A DNA stretch of 64,000 nt from Heliopora coerulea (GCA_030142905.1 JASJOG010000134.1:255501-319500), one strand, 5' to 3'; positions 1-12,666 are shown, counted from the first letter of the stretch. Numbers and translations are program-made. Notes: generated by a model not told the origin, from the sequence alone.

Positions 1-707
1 TAGTTACGAGGTAATGCCCATTAACTTGACTCACTACAGTCGACTTAAATATTCTGAACGCTTTTACATTATTGGGGGGTACGCTGAGTTTTGGAGGAGG
101 AAGCCCCTAGAAGCCCCATTCTGATGCTGCCATTACAATCCTCTCGTAAGCACAAGAGGCTATTCAAGAAAAGTACCAAATCTAGGGAGACGAGATACTT
201 GCTCATGAAACGAAACAAAGAGTTTTTACAGGAGAAAGAATTTTTTGTTTCATAACAAAGTTTGGTTAAATTGTTTCGTTTGCTCTAAGCAACCGCGGAG
301 GCTAATGCGATTGTCAAGAGACCAGACCAAGAAAATTTCAAAAGGAATCTATCGTGTTACATTAATAGTCAACGCTGTAAATCTGATGAGGAATATACGC
401 ATGTATGACTTTATGGAGAATCGCTAACAATAAGCAAAGCATCGTTACATTTCACTACCAAACTAATTAAAGTGAACAAAGCAATTACACTTTCAACTCC
501 TTGCGGTTGACGTGTTTTTCAGCTTAAAAATCTTCAATGGTATGTTGCGAGTAAAGAATCTGTGAACTATTACAATCTGAAACATTGTTTTGCCTTCAAA
601 ACCGACCTTCACGGCTGACTTGAGTTTTGTCGTTTCCATCTTGAAGTCATTTCGGATTGAACTTTAACATAATCTCAAGGACATAATTACGCGGGATATT
701 TCATTAC
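1..707. other. No exon recognised (kinesin intron or downstream)
   Basis: No FHA-completing exon, repeat or RNA gene was seen here. It is probably intron of the kinesin gene, because the last visible exon ends with a donor site inside the FHA domain. Confidence 0.5.
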
Positions 708-3700
708 CTTGGTAAAGTTTGGCTGGCTTTTTAATCGCGTTTCCATTGATTGTACACAACGAGGACAACGGATTTAACACCACGTTACCATTCCTGTTTT
801 CAATTGAGCAATGTTCTTTACTAGTGTCGGGACCACTGATCACTAGCAAACCAAAGAAAACCAGTCAAGATTTCGAGATTTGTAAAGAATACCAAAAATA
901 TAAAGAGCAAACGACACTTCCCACGATTACAGGATTTGAAGACGACAACGAATGCCAGTTAACAAGTAACCTTGAACGCTTTTGTAGTAAGAGTTCATTT
1001 CTCAAGAATCTTAGAAATTGCCTCAATCCTAGAGCCCTGCTATTATCCACAATTAAACAAGGGGAATAGAGAGGTGATTGTAATGCTGCACAATGACTCA
1101 CTACGCTTTGGCTTTAAAGTTTTAATCCGGTTTTAAATTCATCCTCAGAGTAGCATCAACGAAAAATTTCATAAAGAATACACTTTTTAAATCAGTACCG
1201 ATAAAAATGTTTACTGAACTACCGTCTTTTAATGATGTGATTGTGGTAGCTTGGTAATTATGTTCTTAATACGCACGCTGTCAAGCTGTTCTCTCAGAAA
1301 AACTGTCTGAGTCCCTGACGGGAATCGAACCCGTAACCTTCTGATCGCCGGTGAGACGCTCTAACCATTGAGCTACAAAGCCTCAGATGGTGAGCGAAGG
1401 TTAAATTTGTGTACTGGTTCGTATAGATGGTAGACATATGTACTGCCAGTCTGCAAGTCTCGATATGACGTATATTATTTTGATTTTATTTGATTAACAT
1501 AAAAATAATAAACGACATATCGAGACTTGCAGACTGGCAGTACATATGTCTACCATCTATACGAACCAGTACACAAATTTAACCTTCGCTCACCATCTGA
1601 GGCTTTGTAGCTCAATGGTTAGAGCGTCTCACCGGCGATCAGAAGGTTACGGGTTCGATTCCCGTCAGGGACTCAGACAGTTTTTCTGAGAGAACAGCTT
1701 GACAGCGTGCGTATCGTCTTTTAACTTGAAAACATCATAGACGTTTAACAAGCTACCAGTTGACGTTGACTTAGAAGTTAGAAATAGCTGCAAAAACAAT
1801 GAATCGTTCGGTAAATCTTTACAATTAACTTCCAGGAATGAGTTAGGCAGTACATTACCTATATCTTGTTTCTTGGATGCGTCCTGTCGGCCAACTGTAG
1901 TTCTTCCTTCCTGTTCATTTATCAATCATAAATCATAACTGTGAGTAAACAAACACACGGTTGTTTTTTTTTCATTTATTTAGCAAGATGTTGGAGCGAT
2001 ACTGCTTACCGTTAGATGATAAACCACGATACCAGTACTAAATAAATCATCGTCGACAAGCACAAGGTGAGGCAAACCAGAATCCATCTTGATGCCAACA
2101 CCTTCCCTTTGTAAGGCCATCTCTCTCTCCTAAGGCAGAAGAAAAAAAGTATATACCTCATAGGGAGACAAATTTTGATGGTTGATTGGTTGGTTAGTTG
2201 ACTAAATGGATGGAAAGATGAGATGGATGGAAGGATCGAAGGAAGGATCGAAGGAAGGATCGAGTAAAGGAAGAAAGGAAAGAATGAAAGATGAAAGGAA
2301 GAAAGAAAGGAAGAAAGGACGGAAAAAAGGACGGAAGGAATGAAGGAAGGAAGGAAGAAAGAAAGGAAGGGAGGAAGGAAGGAAGGAAGGAAGGAAGGAA
2401 GAAAGAAAGAAAGATAGGAAGGAAGGAAGGAAGGAAGGAAGGAAGGAAGGAAAGAAGGAAGGAAGGAAGGAAGGAAGGAAGGAAGGAAGGAAGGAAGAAA
2501 GAAAGAAAGATAGGAAGGAAGGAAGGAAGGAAGGAAGGAAGGAAAGAAGGAAAGAAGGAAGGAAGGAAGGAAGGAAGGAAGGAAGAAAAGAAGGAAGAAA
2601 AGAAGGAAGGAAGGAAGGAAGGAAGGAAAGAAGGAAAGAAGGAAGGAAGGAAGGAAGGAAGGAAGGAAGGAAGGAAGGAAAGAAGGAAGGAAGGCAAACA
2701 AAAAAGAAAAACAAGAGCGACGAAGGGAAGGAAGGTCGAGTGGATGAACAGATCAAGAAGCAAATGGAAGAAGAAAAAAACAAAGGAAAGGAAAAAAAAA
2801 AGATACATTAGGATGTACTGATCACAAAATAAATTATTATTAAAACAATTAACCAATAAGAAGTGAGGAAGTCTGGTATATTCACCTCTAATATCTTCTG
2901 CGTTTCTCTCCATCTATCTTTCCACTTGTCAGTAAGTTCAGTAACTCTGGCTTCATTTTCAGAAAGTTTTTTAGCAGCAGCTAACTCACCTGGACCAAGT
3001 GCTTCCTGCAACATAAAAATGTCCATTAATGTTACAAACAAATGTATCTCTCATAACACGAGAAACACTTACAGGGTTGACCATTGACTTGAGACGTTCA
3101 ATCTCCGCCTTCAGCTCACGGATTAGTTTCACGTTTGCATCTTCATTAACTGTAGGTTTATTGATGATGTTCTTGGCCCTGTTTGCATATCTTAACGTGC
3201 TCAGCGTTTCAGCGTAATTAACATCAGCTGGCGAGATCGCTACACAAGAAAAGAAAGGAGGTCTTTCTCATTACTCCAAAAGTAGCAAATGTTAGCAAAC
3301 ACTCACTCCAATTTGGCTATTCATTCTGTTGGTGGTAGCCACACTTAGTTCACTTACAAGCTGAGAAGCGTCTTGAAAATACGATAGAGTACTCGAAGAT
3401 CTCGAGAACTTGCGTATGTGTTTTAAGGAGTTGGTCATTAAGGTTAGTGTAATCTTCAGAAATATTGCTGTGGGTACAGACTGATGTTTGACGAAAATGA
3501 TCCTGTGGAATACTCTTGGTCTGACCCTGAAAACGATCGATAGTGAAGACGTCAAAACATCAGTGACTATCACCAACATTCTTATTCACCTCAAAACGTC
3601 TCTAATTCAGACGATGAACGTCAGCAAACATCAACTCATACTTTCAGGTCCAAACACCGTTTACTGTATGAAGAACTCAAGTAAACGTCATCGCTCAGGG

Positions 3701-6700
3701 ATGGTGGGGTAGACGATAATATAAGGATGCGAGGGTATAGTGAAATACATGGATATATAGAAATGAAGTGGGAGCCAAGAGAACATAAGGTCTGCATTAA
3801 AGGATTTACGTAAAGATTTTTCTTCGGAATATAGAGACGGTATTAAACATATTCTTTTTAGTGCTGTACCCCACAGCTGACTTCACTCGTGCAAGTTCTC
3901 GATATCTGAAAGTAGCACCTGTCAAACACACCTCTCCATAACTTGTTAGAGGATTCTATGTTCCAATCGCAGGTCAGCTGAATGTTCAGCCTGAAACGTT
4001 GAAAGAATTAAGAGTAGTGTGCACGAACAACGTTTGTCCATTGATTATGGTTCATCGAACTTGTTTAATTAAGGGCATCTGACGAGCTCGTTAATCATCT
4101 TCTTATGTCAAGAAAGCAATACGTCTCTCCTAAAAGAACTTACTGGCAATCATAACGGTTTTTGAGTTTCCTCCGAGACTATCTTTCAACAACCACGTCA
4201 AAACTGAGTCCCGATATGGAATGAAGATCTTTTTTTGAGGATGCATGGAAACATCAGCTAAATACGAAGAGAATATCGTACTTAAAAAACTTTCCATCTG
4301 TGCAGGCGTAAAGCCTTGAAGTTTGATAACCTACAAAGGATATTATGACCTTCGAAAAAAATGGACAGCCATAAAAAATAAAAAGAAAGTGAAAGCAATT
4401 TCTCCGATCATTCTGAGGGATTTTATGTTTTATTTTGAAGCTTTTTTTTAACTACCTCACTGGCATTGAATATGGCCAAAGGTGAAGATCATGAAACTCA
4501 CAATTCCTAAGTAGAGTAGTACCACGGCGATCGGCGCCAAGGTTTGAAAATTATGCACATTATAAGTTGAACAGGAATGCCGTCCTTCACCCCAGCCATA
4601 TGTCTCATGCAACTCTATTCAGTAATAAATGCGTTACATAAATTTGGACGGCAAGCAAGACTGATTGGTCTCTCTTGCTCAACGACGAATAAATTTAACG
4701 AGAAAATACTGGAATTTTATTTACCCAAATGTGATATCACTGTTCCCAAAGTGACCAGTGATCTGTTAATCAGTGCCCCTTCCTTCAGACGGTCTCCACT
4801 TGCACCCGTGGCGTCTGCACGCTCACTAAAAGTTAATTTGAAAAGTTAAAATGATATTTTGGACAAATAAGTCAGGACCAACATCTGGCTACACCAAATT
4901 ACGTGCTTCATGGCAATGAAGGAACACCAAGTGAGAGGTAAAAGAAATTGCAAAGCCTTTAACTAACCTTCCAGCAAGATCTACCAGGTTAATTTTACTA
5001 ACAGTTTCACTGGGCATATCATGATCAAACTTTGCCTAAAATCAAACAGTATAAAATCTTGTGTTTATAGGCAAGCCATAAAATTTAAGAATTGTGTTAG
5101 GCCAAACGAAAAGAACCTAAATTTCAAACCTATGCGGAAAAAATTAGCAGGATAGAGTATGGCCATTGCACATTAAAACCTTGCAAGACCAGTGGTGAAT
5201 TGATTGAGGTCTACTTAATTTTAATCGTAACGTTTTCGAAATTTTTCGTGTCCTTCACTATCACCAAGATACGAAATACATGGTCCAATAACAACTAACA
5301 AACTATATGTTTATGGAACTGGCTAACCAAAAGAGTTCTATAAGGAAACATCCCTTGTTGATCAGTAAGATTTGGTGATTTTGTTATCTTCATTTAGCAC
5401 AAAGCAAATTGACTAGTAGCACATGAGAATCTTAGCAAAGTACTGTAAGCGTAAATTTACACCAGAAAATCACAGGTAGTTTGCAGTTTAAGTACAGTCG
5501 AACCTCCATTAAACGGCCCTCCATTAAGCGGCCACCCTCTATTAAACGGCCGCATATCAAAGTCCCAAAATATTTGTAATACAGTTACTATAAAATATCC
5601 CTCTATTAAACGGCCACCTCCATTAAACGGCCACGGCCACCTATGAGCGGTCCCAAATGATGTTTTATATAAATTATTACCTCTATTAAACGGCCAGCTT
5701 GCATGATTTACTTGTCGCAACTCTTTCAAGAGAACCGCACTAAAAGTTGAGCTGATAATGCTTAATAATTTGCTTTATTTACTTAATAACACTTAAAAAT
5801 AATGCTCAACACATGTCATTTTACACCTCACTCAACTTTAAAGGTCATTAAATTCAAAGCATTGTTAGCAACAAAAGTGTCAGTGTTTGCGTTGCATAGA
5901 AACGCTCTATTACTTCGCGTCAAATCCCTCCTTTTTTAGCTTTGCCTTTAGCCAACTGATTGAAAAGGCATCTCCTGTGAAATGAAATTCACAGGGAATT
6001 TCCAAACCATAGCCGCCACCTCTATTCACACGTTTGCCCTTGATCACTGCTTTACCGGAGTTTGCCGCTCGTTTAAGAAACTTTGAGAGCCAGTTTGCCA
6101 TTAATTTTGGAACATGTCCAATGATTTCAAAATCCTCCCTCATTTCATTCGGATACGAGTATCGTTTTTCGGTAGACATATCAAGACGTCGCATTGCACG
6201 TTGACTTGATCTAAGACTAAGATTTTCTTCCCTTTTGTGCAAGCTTTCGCGAACAACTGCCACAGCATTAGAGTCTTCTTTGTTACTTGGTAACGGAAAT
6301 GAGATTAGCAATAAAGTTGATAGGTAGAGGCAGGTAGATTATGTTTCAATTTGTATTTATTACATTTCTACATACACCAAGAAAGCGCCAACTGTTTCGA
6401 TGTAGCAATGTAAGGTATTCAATTGGAAATGTCCGAGTTGATAAGTACCGCATTTTGTCAAACGTGTGGTAGTGAAACAAATTACAAATGTTTGAGTTGC
6501 AGAAAAGCTGTATGTAACAGGTCAGCTAACTGTTCCGTTGCCGCTCTTGGGCATGCTGAGGATCTGCGAAATTTTGCAACTTATAACGGATATGAGGAGC
6601 TAGCTCAATCAATATCTAAGACAAATGATTTGCTCTGTGCTTTGAAACTCAATGCACCGCGGCGACAAATGCAGATTGAGGACTATTTTAAGCCAACATA

Positions 6701-9700
6701 GACTGCTAATAGTAAACGTATATGGTCGAACATATTGCACTTTGGACTTTTCCAAATTTAAGTTGTTAGTCTTTTGTTACCGCTTTGTTTAGTTCTTACA
6801 CCAAGTTTGAAAACTCTTTTAACAACTACTTGATCTTTCTAAAGTCTACTTATTACTGTAATCAGTGATTTATGATTGAATAAATAGACATTAGACCACG
6901 CCTAAGGTCAACTTTTTGCGTACCTCTATTTAGCGGCCACCTCTATTAAGCGGCCACAAAGCCGATCCCCGAGGGTGGCCGCTTAATAGAGGTTCGACTG
7001 TAATCCCAATTTTAAATCTATTAATTTTGTGATGTGAGGATGGATAATTTGAGGTTAGAAAACTATCAGCAAAAAAAAATGAGCGAGACAGAACAACAAG
7101 GTATACCTGAGTAAAACTGATGGTGAATATTGCATGTGACCGACTACTGACATCATTCATGTTGGTACTTGCTGTCACCCTGTTTGAAACACAGTAAGTA
7201 TTGACGTAAGGTAAAGAAACTGAGCTATGAGATAAATATTGTGCTCTACCATACCTTATGTTGCTGCCTTCCATCATCAAGTTTTGAATGGTTTCAAAGT
7301 CTGACACAAGATGCCTGGTAAGATCTAATAATATATAATGAAAAGAAATAGGAAAATAGTTCACCAGTGTTAGTACAGTCATGGTCATATTACTCATGTA
7401 CCAATGGTGAGAATCCATGTATTACATGAAGCATTGTTTGAGAAGTTCTCTGACTGCAGGTAATTACAACCCAAATCAACTTGTTTCAAAGATATCAGTA
7501 AACAGTTAAAATGCCACAAATGCACAAGCCAAGTACACAATATTACCTTGAACGTAGATTCCCTCCCTTGGGTGTTCTCGTACTTTTAAATTGTGTTGCA
7601 CCCGTCCTTTAGCTGGAGGTCGAAGTAAATCTCTAACATGCTCTTTATAAATTTCTAGATAACTGCACACACAAAATGGCAATATTTTTATTGAGTGATG
7701 TCCCAACTAACATTATTGAACAGCTACCAGGTACTACACATATAGTTCTTAGATGAAAGAATCACTAATATAATAACTGGAAGACACAGCTGCCCCACCA
7801 ACAAACTTTTAATGGCAAGTTTTGTTAGCAAAAGATGATTTTTAGTTTGTTTTTGAAGATAGTACTTTGAAAGGCCAAAGCTACAGCATGTTCTGCCAGA
7901 CAGGGATTTTCAGTTGTGATCTTCTTATAAGTATGTTTGGATCAGTAAAATCATCAAGCATGAGTCAGAGTAATGTACTAAAAGTGTACCCTTGCTCCTT
8001 AATAGGTTAATATTGTTCAGCTTATCAAGATACAGTAGTTTACCTCACTTCTGTCCTGTATGATACACCCTGATCCTTGTCAGAATTCATTTGTGAGAAC
8101 ATTGCCTTAACAGCAAAAACATGAATTAGTTTCTGATGACATCTTACCATGCTTTTATCACTGAACAAGACTTAAAAATTATAAAACGGTTTTCTTTGTT
8201 GAGATACAGTTACTTTAATCCAAACATGCTGGGTGTTGCAAGGCTTGAGAAAAACATGAAAAGAAACAAGTCTTTGAGTGGTTAGGTGAGCATTTTTCAC
8301 TTTATCAGAAGTCAACCAACAGCACAATTATTTAGATCATGACATCCAAACTCAAAAACAAAATCATAAGCTTTCATGGTGTTTCTGTTATAACCTAGTT
8401 TAAACCAAGAACCAAGACAAATCAAAGAAAAGTTTTTACAGGAAATTTTCAGTGTTTGTCATTGGTATGTCACTGTATTACTTACAAAACACACCACTTA
8501 CCTCACAAATTCTTGGAATCAGACCAGGGTCATTTTCCTGAAACAACAATTTGACAAAAATCATGGAAAAATGAGCTGTGAATGTAACTTATCATGTCAT
8601 ATCTCATGCATAACTTACTGCTCAATAAAAAAAAAAAAAAAAAAAAAAAAAATTCACACTTTGACTTACAGAATCTCCCATCATAGTGTAGGTTTTGCCT
8701 GAACCTGTTTGGCCATATGCAAATATACAGGCATTGTATCCTTCAAAAGCTGCTTTCACAATCATAGAACCAAGGTCTCCAAATACCTGGGGAAAATGTG
8801 GCAATGCAGTCAATTCGGAAGGTTTCAAGCAGACAATGATCACTAGTCCTGCTTTTCTATTAAGCTTCATGACAAATGAAGCATCCCATGTATAAATAAA
8901 TTAAAGAAAAAATTACTGCAGGTAGCAGGTAATGCCAGTTACATTATCTGGTATATATCCACAGAAAAATTAATGTTACCAAAATTTGTAAAGTTGGTTT
9001 AAACTTCTGAACTCCATTGAAATTGAAAGGTTGATTGGAAATCAAAAAGTTAGGCCACAGTCATGGAGATTTTTCAAATGTCAGTGTCAGTTTCTTACAC
9101 AGTTGTCTTTGATGTAAGTCTTAGTCCTTTGGCCATAAAATGTCAAATTGTATTTGTTGTTGCCTAAAAGGCATAACTGAGCCAAAGAAGGTGACAAATT
9201 TGTATTACTTCAAAGGATATACATGTAATCATGAACAGGTATTTCACAATGAGCAGGATAAGACATGTAAATAAACTGTCAAAAACTAAATTCAATAGGT
9301 AAAACTCATGTTCTGCTTCTTACTTCTAAACTGAAATATACAAATCAAATGTTTTGACTACCTTTTAATAGTTTTTGGAGTCAATATGACAGGTATCAAA
9401 ATGAGAAGGGATCGCTTTTAATCTAATTTCACCAAGATGGGAAGCCAAAACATGTACCTTTCCTTTTCTGTAGTCAATTCAGCTCTTATTCTACATATGG
9501 TATAAGCAGTTTGCAGTATACCCATTTTGGGTATAGGATGCAAAACTAGAGAGCTACAAAAACTAAAGGGAACAAATGTGTCAACAAAGACTTAGTCACA
9601 TGTCAAGAGCATGTCTGAAGCTCCAGTATGCAAACAGATATTTTAAACATAAATTTATATGAGGAAACACCAGCCTTATTAGGCCAGATCACAGTAATTC

Positions 9701-11117
9701 TAAACCAAAATCTTACCTGGTAAGGCTTGACCAACAACCATATTAATGTAACACAAAATTCAGGGAGTAATTAATCAAAGTGAATAAATAACCGCAGCTT
9801 GTACAATGAGACTAGCTTGGCTCCTAATACAGTAGGATGAATACCCTTATAGTAATTCTTAGGTAGTTTTGGACCTCTTTTGCAATTAGACAGCTCAATT
9901 TCAGATCTTGTAGGCACACCAAATTATATCTTCCAAATCTAATAATATATTCAAGTATGCATGAATGCTTTAAGAGTTAATATTTACTGAAAGAAAATTT
10001 TATACTGCTGAGTGGGTGTCCATGTATAAATTAAAGGAGCTATACCGTAAGAAGCCCAGTAATGTACCGTATATAAGTTCAAAACCCGCAAGATAAAATC
10101 TCAAAAGTGACAATTCATAACAAAGTTCAATCATCAAATACATTTGACAGTCGCAGAAGAAATGTTCAGTTGTGCACTACCAGACGTGACAGCTGACAGA
10201 CAAATGATTACTAAAACGCCTTTTCTTGTTCTTCAATGCATGTTTAAAACACATGATACTATTAATACAATATTTTTACGTCAGGCACACGGACGAACAA
10301 AAACACGTCGCAATTACGAAAACGACATAAATTTGTTTAGGAAATCTTTTCCCAAGTAGCCTTTTAGCTTTTAAACCTACCCACCAGCAAGATATGTTTA
10401 ATCGAGTAAGATCAAACGTGTTATAAATTTACTGTTTTTTATTCCTTTGAAAGGAAAAATTCAGCTCAAATTAAACCTTAACAATTTAACCTTAACAATT
10501 TAACCTATCGAGAGATTACAACTCGAGGTCACGAGAAACAGTAAACAAGCTCGCATGAGCTTGGAAATGAACATGTTTTGTTGACAGTAATAAGTATCCT
10601 GGAGGTTTTATACGATAATTCATAAATCACCAAAGGATTGGTACGATATATTCTTCAAATTACTGACTCAATGGCCAGGCATAACTTTACTTCGACCAAC
10701 CTTTTCTTGTGCTGAATAATTTCGACTTCTCCGGTCGGCAGACCAATAGGAATGATCAAAAGTGAACTCCTTTACTTTTTCAACCGAACTTGCCTTAAAA
10801 CACAGAATTAAAGGCAACGATATCAGAGAAAGGTAGACCATGAATCTATGACATAATCACATGGTTCGATGCCGGCTCAACACCCAACTCCTAAGTACGC
10901 TTGTCCAACCTTAAAGTTTGAAATCTTGGTTTTCTTCCCTTCCATGTCGATAATAATCGAAGCTCCTTTGTCCTTTTCCCTAAAATGACAACATGATAGT
11001 CGTATAAGTGTTCTAGTCCCGTAAAAATAGTTCAAAATATTGCGCCAAAAATCGAATTAAATCTACCAACCTTTGGTTTAATGGCCTCACACGAACTGCA
11101 ACCTTAACTGATGCCAT
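708..11117 (-). CDS. KIF16B: Kinesin-3 motor protein, KIF16B-like (5' 17 exons, continues past left edge)
   Basis: Plus-end microtubule motor of the kinesin-3 class; KIF16B moves early endosomes. Exons on the minus strand: 11117-11071, 10979-10910, 10793-10701, 8786-8670, 8537-8502, 8105-8044, 7662-7547, 7324-7255, 7179-7107, 5035-4968, 4825-4725, 4257-4144, 3239-3073, 3005-2886, 2129-2010, 1910-1859, 842-708. All have GT-AG borders and phases agree, giving 520 residues. The start reads [12 protein letters not shown], the usual KIF16B opening. The P-loop GQTGSGKT lies in 8786-8670, switch I NDVSSRSH in 7179-7107, switch II DLAGSE spans 5035-4968/4825-4725, then the neck, a short coiled coil and an FHA domain ([10 protein letters not shown]...NGNVVLNPL) split over the last two exons. 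The FHA domain is cut mid-way at 708 and I see no further exon in 1-707. The C-terminal PX domain of KIF16B would lie outside, so the paralogue STARD9 cannot be fully excluded. Confidence 0.88.
1308..1383 (-). mobile_element. tRNA-derived SINE head (left copy)
   Basis: Reverse-strand copy of the tRNA-like unit at 1600-1675. It has an A box (TAGCTCAATGG), a B box (GGTTCGATTCC) and a T-arm stem ACGGG/CCCGT. The acceptor stem pairs only with G-U wobbles and one mismatch, and the anticodon loop lacks the invariant T33, so it reads as a SINE and not a working tRNA. Confidence 0.7.
1600..1675 (+). mobile_element. tRNA-derived SINE head (right copy)
   Basis: Same unit as the left copy, in plus orientation, with intact Pol III A and B boxes. 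It is followed directly by a hairpin (CTCAGACA...TTTCTGAG) containing a T5 run that could end Pol III transcription. A third copy lies at 31468-31544 and shares the upstream GCTCACCATCTGAG, the tRNA-like body and the downstream hairpin, so this is a dispersed family. Confidence 0.7.
2214..2698 (+). repeat. GGAA/GAAG tetranucleotide microsatellite
   Basis: About 480 bp of nearly pure purine (GGAA)n with GAAA and GATA interruptions, inside the kinesin intron 2130-2885. All long open frames here, such as runs of Phe-Leu-Pro-Ser on the minus strand, come from the repeat and are not genes. Confidence 0.97.
5910..6311 (-). CDS. HIRAN-like domain protein carried by the pogo element
   Basis: An open frame of up to 133 residues; the start is uncertain and a 5' exon may exist. 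Two parts resemble the HIRAN fold: [11 protein letters not shown] near the start matches the N-x-x-D-x-N-A-[VI]-x-V pattern, and [19 protein letters not shown] resembles the V-G-H-[IV]-P strand-helix segment. A Gly-rich [12 protein letters not shown] strand follows. HIRAN domains of HLTF/Rad5 bind 3' DNA ends. The ~35 residues between the two parts are charged and may be an unspliced intron or an insertion. The match is by eye; the role in the transposon is unknown. Confidence 0.5.
   Translation of the reverse strand: MLISFPLPSNKEDSNAVAVVRESLHKREENLSLRSSQRAMRRLDMSTEKRYSYPNEMREDFEIIGHVPKLMANWLSKFLKRAANSGKAVIKGKRVNRGGGYGLEIPCEFHFTGDAFSISWLKAKLKKEGFDAK
6423..6701 (+). CDS. Cys-rich zinc-ribbon-like protein with C-terminal PIP-box-like motif, in pogo element
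   Basis: A 92-residue frame that may start at MSELIS (6429). It has CxxC...CxxC...C...C spacing ([20 protein letters not shown]), suggesting a small zinc-binding module. It ends [11 protein letters not shown], where Q-x-x-I-x-x-Y-F fits the PCNA-interacting peptide pattern. Pogo transposase is known to bind PCNA through such a C-terminal motif, so this could be the surviving tail of a transposase or a separate accessory protein. No DDE core was found upstream. Confidence 0.45.
   Translation: MEMSELISTAFCQTCGSETNYKCLSCRKAVCNRSANCSVAALGHAEDLRNFATYNGYEELAQSISKTNDLLCALKLNAPRRQMQIEDYFKPT
8627..8652 (+). repeat. A26 homopolymer in kinesin intron
   Basis: An uninterrupted run of A just downstream (in gene sense) of the P-loop exon's donor site. 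It has no other visible meaning. Confidence 0.9.
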
Positions 11118-12666
11118 TTTTTCCGTTTGCCAGGTAGAATAACGCTAATAAATAGTGAAAGCAAGTAATTTTGGTAAATATAACATGTGTTGTTTCGTAT
11201 TCGGACTTGACACGGAAACGTAATACGATTTACCTGTCATTGAATTGTTCAACTCTTTGGAAATCTTACACTCATCGATCTCCCGGGTCAACTATCCGCG
11301 GGAGGTATTTGCCTCGGGCTTTGTTCCCAGGTGTGGAATTCCCTCAGTAAGAAGTCCCAGCCATCTTCGAGGGAAAATAATTATGTAGAATTAGACATTG
11401 GATGCATGTAGACTTTCAGGTTCTGAATTGTGTGATTATTTGGAAAGAGAGATGTACAGTCTCGATGATCATAAGGACATGGAAAAAACTCCCGAGGCTT
11501 AAAAACGGTATGGTGTAAACAAGCGGGTCGGATTGCTACTTCCGTGCACGACGAATTTTGGAAAGTGAAAATAGCAAACTTTTTATCACTCATAACTTTG
11601 GAAAAAAAAACACCATTTTTTCTCCCTATTTGCTGGTTGTATCCATTCAGTTGAAAACGTGGAAGTCTTATAGACCTATGGATTTAGGTTTTCGAAATGT
11701 AAGGTTGTAATTCACGCCAAAAAGATGCGTAGCTGCTGTTGAGTCTATGAAGGATGATATTTGCTTTCGCTCTCAGACTCGTCTTTGGATCTCCATGACT
11801 TGTTTGTCTGTCTGTTTGATTAATTGAAAGCGTCAACCTGGCTTGTAAAAACAGCTCGTAAACGGCTCATTTAGGCGCTACCAGACTGAGAAAAAAACAC
11901 ATTGGGTTTGGGAAAAAAAAGACCCCTAAAAAAACAGAAAAGTCACTGCCGACGCTGCACCAGGGCCGTAGCCTCGACCCTGGTGTGAAGACCACCAGGT
12001 CCAATCACGGCTTGCCCGGAACTGAGGTTTGCGTAAAATTGTCGATTACCCCCAGTTTCTCCCTTGTATTGGAGTGCCCAATAGAAAGAACAAAGGTTTG
12101 TGGTCTGATGTATCTGTTTACAAGATGTTTTTGTGCAACGGCGCAACTGAATACTAAGAGACAGCAAACAGAACCAACGGAACAACACACGTCAAACAGT
12201 GACAAGAGGATTCGCCAAAACTTTGCACGCAGACACGACAAAAAGGGTAGCACGCTTAGTTGCGTTTGAATTTTATGAATGTAATTGTGATGTAATTCTG
12301 CGCGCGTTCCTTCACAATGAAGACATTAGAAAGTTGGGATCCGCGAATAACAAATAACTGCGGCTTAAGAATAAAGAGAAATAACGCGCTTCATTTATCT
12401 GTGTGGTTTTATTGATCAGCGCATTAAGCACGTGCGTATTTCAGTAAACTAAAGTAGTCTCGTTCTTCATCAGTTGCAGGCGATGGAGTGACGATGAAAC
12501 AATCCGTAAAGCCAGAACGCTCTGCACTGTTTGCATTTAAACGAAAAACACCCAAAAACTTCAAAATTTATCGTAGAGGTACTGGAACACTACCAAGATA
12601 GGCGACGCCTCCAAACTCCTTAGCAACATTCGACCACGACACGAAAACCAGTTCCTAATCCAGCCA
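11118..12666. other. Intergenic between kinesin start and HSBP1-like gene; no gene seen
   Basis: Contains the presumed kinesin promoter just above 11117 and the 3' flank of the HSBP1-like gene. Short open frames occur on both strands, but none has a recognisable domain or supporting splice structure. Confidence 0.55.

Larger units (their letters stand above)
1269..1714. repeat. Near-perfect palindrome, ~200 bp arms, built from two inverted SINE copies
   Basis: Arms at 1269-1470 and 1511-1714 are almost exact reverse complements around a ~40 bp AT-rich spacer. Each arm contains the whole tRNA-like head plus about 100 bp of flank on the spacer side, so the duplicated unit is longer than the tRNA-like part. 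The palindrome lies in the kinesin intron between the two FHA exons (843-1858). Confidence 0.9.
5495..7000. mobile_element. Complete pogo/Tigger-like DNA transposon (non-autonomous), TA target duplication
   Basis: The ends are CAGTCGAACCTCCATTAA at left and its inverted form TTAATAGAGGTTCGACTG at right, flanked by TA at 5493-5494 and 7001-7002. Several more copies of a CTCTATTAAACGGCCAC motif lie just inside both ends (5500-5700 and 6923-6958). The CAGT termini, TA duplication and subterminal repeats are typical of the pogo/Tigger branch of Tc1-mariner. At 1506 bp it lacks a recognisable DDE transposase core. It carries two open frames on opposite strands and sits in a kinesin intron (5036-7106). 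Confidence 0.85.

Noticed and set aside
1600..1675. Functional tRNA gene
   Set aside because: Pol III boxes are present, but the acceptor stem has a mismatch and several wobbles, T33 is missing from the anticodon loop, and the unit recurs with constant flanks, as a SINE does.
2012..2913. Long overlapping open frames (up to 239 residues) on both strands
   Set aside because: They are translations of the GGAA microsatellite (Phe-Leu-Pro-Ser or Lys-Glu-Gly-Arg runs) inside a kinesin intron.
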